A DNA stretch of 10,167 nt from Azohydromonas lata NBRC 102462 (lineage in GTDB: Bacteria; Pseudomonadota; Gammaproteobacteria; Burkholderiales; Burkholderiaceae_C): the NCBI GenBank assembly GCA_945878385.1, contig CAMCTE010000091.1, positions 1 to 10,167 of the forward strand, read 5' to 3'. The first letter of the stretch is position 1. Every line of letters begins with the position of its first letter. The position numbers were made by a program, and so were the translations under genes. The notes below the pieces were generated by a model. It had not been told where the DNA came from. It searched no databases and saw only the letters and a list, made by a program, of their open reading frames with translations. This document shows positions 7,205 to 10,167 of this stretch, one piece after another.

Positions 7205-8194
7205 ATGCAAACGAATCTCCTGAAGCCCAAAGCCATCAATGTTGAACCCCTGGGTGCGAATCGCGCTGAGGTGACGCTCGAGCCGTTCGAGCGGGGCTAT
7301 GGGCACACGCTGGGCAACGCGCTGCGTCGCGTGCTGCTGAGTTCGATGGTGGGTTATGCCCCCACCGAGGTCACCATTGCCGGCGTGTTGCACGAGTACT
7401 CCACTGTGGACGGTGTACAGGAAGACGTCGTGCACATCATGCTCAACCTCAAGGGCGTGGTGTTCCGTCTGCACAACCGTGATGAAGTCACGCTGGTACT
7501 GCGCAAGGACGGCGAAGGCCCGGTGACGGCTGCCGACATCCAGACCCCGCACGATGTGGAAATCATCAACCCCGACCATGTGATCGCCAACCTGGCTGCC
7601 GGTGGCAAGCTGGACATGCAGATCAAGGTGGAAAAGGGCCGCGGCTATGTGCCGGGCAACTTGCGCCGTCATGCCGACGAGCCCACCAAGAGCATCGGCC
7701 GCATCGTGCTCGACGCCTCCTTCTCGCCGGTCAAGCGTGTGAGCTATGCGGTGGAAAACGCCCGCGTGGAGCAGCGTACCGACCTGGACAAGCTGGTCAT
7801 GCAGATCGAGACCAACGGCGCCATCAGCCCCGAGGAAGCGATCCGCGCCTCGGCCAAAATTCTCGTGGAGCAGCTGGCCGTGTTCGCGCAGCTTGAGGGC
7901 AGCGACATCGCCTCCTTCACCGAGCCGGCACCGCGTTCGGGTGCGAACTTCGACCCGATCCTGCTGCGCCCCGTGGACGAGCTCGAGCTCACCGTGCGTT
8001 CGGCCAACTGCCTGAAGGCCGAGAACATCTACTACATCGGCGACCTGATCCAGCGCACCGAAACCGAGCTGCTCAAGACCCCGAACCTGGGCCGCAAGTC
8101 CCTCAACGAAATCAAGGAAGTGCTGGCTTCGCGTGGTCTCACGCTGGGCGCACGCCTGGAAAACTGGCCCCCGCAGGGCCTGGACAAGCGCTGA
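7205..8194 (+). CDS. rpoA: DNA-directed RNA polymerase subunit alpha
   Basis: The alpha subunit dimerises to seed RNA polymerase assembly and contacts promoter UP elements and activators. The product is 329 residues, the same length as E. coli alpha. The N-terminal assembly domain spans about residues 8-235, with FERGYGHTLGNALRRVLLSS (28-47). A linker at about 236-248 contains the EPAPRSG stretch. The C-terminal domain starts near FDPILLRPVDELELTVRSAN. The UP-element-binding residues Arg265, Asn268, Cys269, Gly296, Lys298, Ser299 and Glu302 are all present at E. coli numbering; residue 297 is Arg instead of Lys. The start is ATG 7205, with AGAGGA at 7189-7194. It sits in its usual place between rpsD and rplQ. 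Confidence 0.99.
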   Translation: MQTNLLKPKAINVEPLGANRAEVTLEPFERGYGHTLGNALRRVLLSSMVGYAPTEVTIAGVLHEYSTVDGVQEDVVHIMLNLKGVVFRLHNRDEVTLVLRKDGEGPVTAADIQTPHDVEIINPDHVIANLAAGGKLDMQIKVEKGRGYVPGNLRRHADEPTKSIGRIVLDASFSPVKRVSYAVENARVEQRTDLDKLVMQIETNGAISPEEAIRASAKILVEQLAVFAQLEGSDIASFTEPAPRSGANFDPILLRPVDELELTVRSANCLKAENIYYIGDLIQRTETELLKTPNLGRKSLNEIKEVLASRGLTLGARLENWPPQGLDKR

Positions 8195-8210
8195 CCTAGA
8201 AAGCGCGTGC

Positions 8211-8240
8211 ACCCCCGCGTACCTGATACGGCGCGGGGTT
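8211..8240 (+). promoter_or_regulatory. Stem-loop in the rpoA-rplQ gap
   Basis: CCCCGCG (8213-8219) pairs perfectly with CGCGGGG (8232-8238) around a 12-base loop. The stem is followed by TTCAATAAAG, not a T-run, so termination is unlikely. It ends about 11 bases before the rplQ Shine-Dalgarno (AAGGA, 8250-8254) and leaves it free. A role in mRNA processing or in adjusting L17 relative to alpha is possible but not shown. Confidence 0.4.
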
Positions 8241-8261
8241 CAATAAAGAAAGGAAAGCACC

Positions 8262-8654
8262 ATGCGTCACGGACACGGACTCCGCAAACTCAACCGCACC
8301 AGCGAACATCGCCTGGCGATGCTGCGCAACATGTGCGTCTCGCTGCTTCGCCACGAAGCCATCAAGACCACGGTCCCCAAGGCCAAGGAATTGCGCCGTG
8401 TGGTCGAGCCCCTGATCACCTTGGGCCGTACGCCCACGGTGGCCAACCGCCGTCTGGCATTCGCCCGCCTGCGCGACCGCGACATCGTCACGAAGCTGTT
8501 CAACGAACTGGGCCCGCGTTACGCCACGCGTCCGGGCGGCTACACCCGCATCCTCAAAATGGGTTTCCGGGTAGGCGACAACGCACCGATGGCTTTCGTG
8601 GAACTGGTGGATCGGCCCGCGCCGGTGGCGGCCGAGGAAACGGCTGCCGAATAA
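8262..8654 (+). CDS. rplQ: 50S ribosomal protein L17
   Basis: L17 is a large-subunit protein near the exit tunnel and the last gene of the alpha operon. The 130-residue product (E. coli 127) begins MRHGHGLRKLNRTSEHRLAM, followed by LRNM and the conserved HEAIKTTVPKAKELRRVVEP (31-50). It ends with the Burkholderiales-like GGYTRILKMGFRVGDNAPMA (residues 92-111) and a short acidic, Ala-rich tail. Residues 25-30 (CVSLLR) differ from the NSLI-type sequence I recall in relatives, a minor variation. AAGGA at 8250-8254 lies 7 bases before ATG 8262. Confidence 0.98.
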   Translation: MRHGHGLRKLNRTSEHRLAMLRNMCVSLLRHEAIKTTVPKAKELRRVVEPLITLGRTPTVANRRLAFARLRDRDIVTKLFNELGPRYATRPGGYTRILKMGFRVGDNAPMAFVELVDRPAPVAAEETAAE

Positions 8655-8738
8655 GCCAGACGCTCGGGCTCTGGTTTGCCGCTGACGGCGGCGAATTCCT
8701 GAACCCGGCGCCTGAGCCCATTCCTGTGCAGATTGATC

Positions 8739-8763
8739 AAGCCGACTCTCGAGTCGGCTTTTT
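8739..8763 (+). terminator. Rho-independent terminator closing the ribosomal-protein cluster
   Basis: AAGCCGACT (8739-8747) and AGTCGGCTT (8752-8760) form a perfect 9-base stem around the loop CTCG, which can itself close with a C-G pair. The run of T residues extends through 8763. It lies 84 bases after the rplQ stop and 58 bases before the next gene. On the opposite strand no comparable T-run follows, so it works in the + direction. It separates the operon from the kinase gene. Confidence 0.92.
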
Positions 8764-8821
8764 CGTTCGTGCCTGCGGCGTACACTGACGCAAGGGAAGC
8801 AAAAATACAAAGGCCGCTCGG

Positions 8822-10167
8822 ATGAGCCCCAACTGGCTGGCCAAATGGCCGCCGCGCTTTTTTTGGGCTGTCATGCTCTGTGCATGGGCGGCAGGGGTGT
8901 TGTTTCCCCAAGCGCATGCACAGCGCACTGCGCCATCGCCAGCGGCCGTAACCGATGGGGATCAACCGAGCGCAGCTGCAACACCACCGACTGTGGTGTT
9001 CTACCCACCCTTGGGCTTGCCGGGTCTGCACATCGTGCAGGAGGGGCTGCCTCCGGTGGGCCTTTATCCCGACCTCATCCGCGCGATTGCAGATGCGGCA
9101 AAGATCAAGGCCGAAATTCGCTCTGCCCCATGGCCTGAACCACTCGACGCCATTCGCGCCGGCCGTGGTGATGTCTTGGGGCCGATCATGGGGCAGCCCT
9201 CGTCATTTCCCGACCTGCAGCACACCCAAGCGTTGATGCGCGTTGAGTGGGCTCGGTATGTGCGCACCGGCGAATCACGAAGCGACTTCGCGCTCGTGTT
9301 CCGCGGTATTCGAGTCGCTGTGCTCTCCGACAGCGTAGGAACTCGCTGGTTGGCACGTGAGCACCCCTCGGCCATTCAGGTGAACGTGGAATCGATCGAG
9401 GATGGGCTCAGGGCCTTGGCCGCTGGACAGGCAGACGCTCTGCTGGCGCTCAAGCTGCCCGCTCGGGTGTTGATTGAGCGCGACTGGCCGGGGCGAATCG
9501 AAGAGGCGGGTACCGAGCTCACCGCCCCCATGAGCCTGGCAGTGTCTCCCCAATCGGCCGCCTTGCTCCCGCTGCTCAATGCAGCTATTGAGAAACTGAC
9601 GGAAAGCGGAGATGTTGAACGGTTGCGAAACCGATGGATGGCGCGGCTACCGAGCACCAGCGCTGAGATGGCTGAGGCTCGACAAGCCAAACTTCTGGCC
9701 GTGATGGTGGCCGTGCTGTTGCTGCTTTCTGCGGTGCTGTGTGTCTGGAATCTGCGCTTGTCCCTGGCGCGACGGCAAGCCGATGAAGCGCGAGTGGCCA
9801 AGAGCAACTTCCTGGCGGTGATGAGCCATGAAATACGCACGCCGATCAATGGCCTCGTGAATCTCATCGACCTGCTGCAGCGCAGCCGCACCACACCAGA
9901 GCAAGCCAGCCTGTTGCAGCAGGCCGAACAGGCCAACCGCTCCTTGCTGATCCTGGTCAATCAGGTCTTGGACTACAGCAAGATCGAAGCCTTGCAAATG
10001 GAGATCACCCCGCATCCCATGCGCTTGGAGAGTTTGATGCAGCGTGTGCAGGCGGTGCTGTCGGCTCTGCCACGGCCCGCGGAGGTGGACTTGCAGTTCG
10101 ATGAGCTGCCGGCGGGACTGCCTGTGTTGATGGCCGACGAGCAGCGCGTGTCCCAGGTGCTGATCAA
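8822..10167 (+). CDS. Membrane sensor histidine kinase with periplasmic solute-binding domain (5' part; continues past window end)
   Basis: The frame is open from ATG 8822 to the last base, giving 448 complete residues. AAAGG at 8809-8813 is a fitting ribosome binding site. Residues 1-33 look like a signal peptide: hydrophobic core about 13-28, AHA before Gln34. A Pro/Ala-rich linker (35-57) follows. Residues about 58-275 resemble the family 3 solute-binding fold (SBP_bac_3), with GLYPDLIRAIADAAKI early, RVAVLSDSVGTRWLAREHP (164-182) and a LRNRW end. A single membrane span is at about 291-311. The dimerisation/phosphoacceptor domain (HisKA) has its H-box in SNFLAVMSHEIRTPINGL, with His336 as the predicted phosphorylation site. 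The window ends at DEQRVSQVLI, where the ATP-binding N-box begins. Architecture resembles BvgS/EvgS-like kinases; receiver or Hpt domains may follow. Codon use is less biased than in the ribosomal genes. The ligand and partner regulator are unknown. Confidence 0.9.
   Translation, partial: MSPNWLAKWPPRFFWAVMLCAWAAGVLFPQAHAQRTAPSPAAVTDGDQPSAAATPPTVVFYPPLGLPGLHIVQEGLPPVGLYPDLIRAIADAAKIKAEIRSAPWPEPLDAIRAGRGDVLGPIMGQPSSFPDLQHTQALMRVEWARYVRTGESRSDFALVFRGIRVAVLSDSVGTRWLAREHPSAIQVNVESIEDGLRALAAGQADALLALKLPARVLIERDWPGRIEEAGTELTAPMSLAVSPQSAALLPLLNAAIEKLTESGDVERLRNRWMARLPSTSAEMAEARQAKLLAVMVAVLLLLSAVLCVWNLRLSLARRQADEARVAKSNFLAVMSHEIRTPINGLVNLIDLLQRSRTTPEQASLLQQAEQANRSLLILVNQVLDYSKIEALQMEITPHPMRLESLMQRVQAVLSALPRPAEVDLQFDELPAGLPVLMADEQRVSQVLI

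Noticed and set aside
7202..8212. A 336-codon open frame on the - strand across rpoA
   Set aside because: It is an exact mirror of the rpoA frame, caused by strong third-position GC bias. It has no recognisable motif.
8655..8738. Search for a gene or second terminator between rplQ and the terminator
   Set aside because: Only a 5-base stem (CCAGA/TCTGG, 8656-8674) with a short TTT was found. There is no coding frame of interest.
9376..10015. Open frames on the - strand opposite the kinase gene
   Set aside because: The + frame has a signal peptide, membrane span and H-box in the right order. The opposite frames overlap each other and show no family features.

Overview
The window is a GC-rich chromosomal segment carrying the downstream part of the spc ribosomal-protein operon, continuous with the alpha operon. 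It is followed by the 5' part of an unrelated sensor kinase gene. All supported genes lie on the + strand. The protein sequences, the order secY-infA-rpmJ-rpsM-rpsK-rpsD-rpoA-rplQ, and RpoA and RplQ of beta-proteobacterial type point to Burkholderiales, probably Comamonadaceae or a close relative. The genus is not resolved.

Layout. Positions 1-3654 hold the tail of rplX, then rplE, rpsN, rpsH, rplF, rplR, rpsE, rpmD and rplO, packed with gaps of about 8-32 bases. Positions 3698-5395 hold secY (Sec translocon channel), infA (IF-1) and rpmJ. Positions 5429-8654 hold rpsM, rpsK, rpsD, rpoA and rplQ. Gaps are short up to rpsK. Three larger or structured gaps follow: rpsK-rpsD (167 bases, with a terminator-like hairpin), rpsD-rpoA (160 bases, with stem-loops and no T-run) and rpoA-rplQ (67 bases, one stem-loop). 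A textbook Rho-independent terminator at 8739-8763 closes the cluster. From 8822 to the window end runs an open reading frame for a membrane histidine kinase with a periplasmic solute-binding-type sensor. It is cut off at the start of its ATP-binding domain.

How the genes work together. The ribosomal proteins (L24, L5, S14, S8, L6, L18, S5, L30, L15, L36, S13, S11, S4, L17) build both ribosomal subunits. IF-1 acts in initiation, SecY exports nascent proteins, and RpoA is the assembly platform of RNA polymerase. Co-transcription couples translation, export and transcription capacity to growth. Every complete gene has a length close to its family norm and none is broken. rpsN, secY and rpsD start with GTG.

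I see no mobile element, CRISPR array, tRNA or rRNA, and no undescribed multi-gene system. The points most worth checking are the internal hairpins of the alpha segment, especially after rpsK, and the diverged sensor domain of the terminal kinase.
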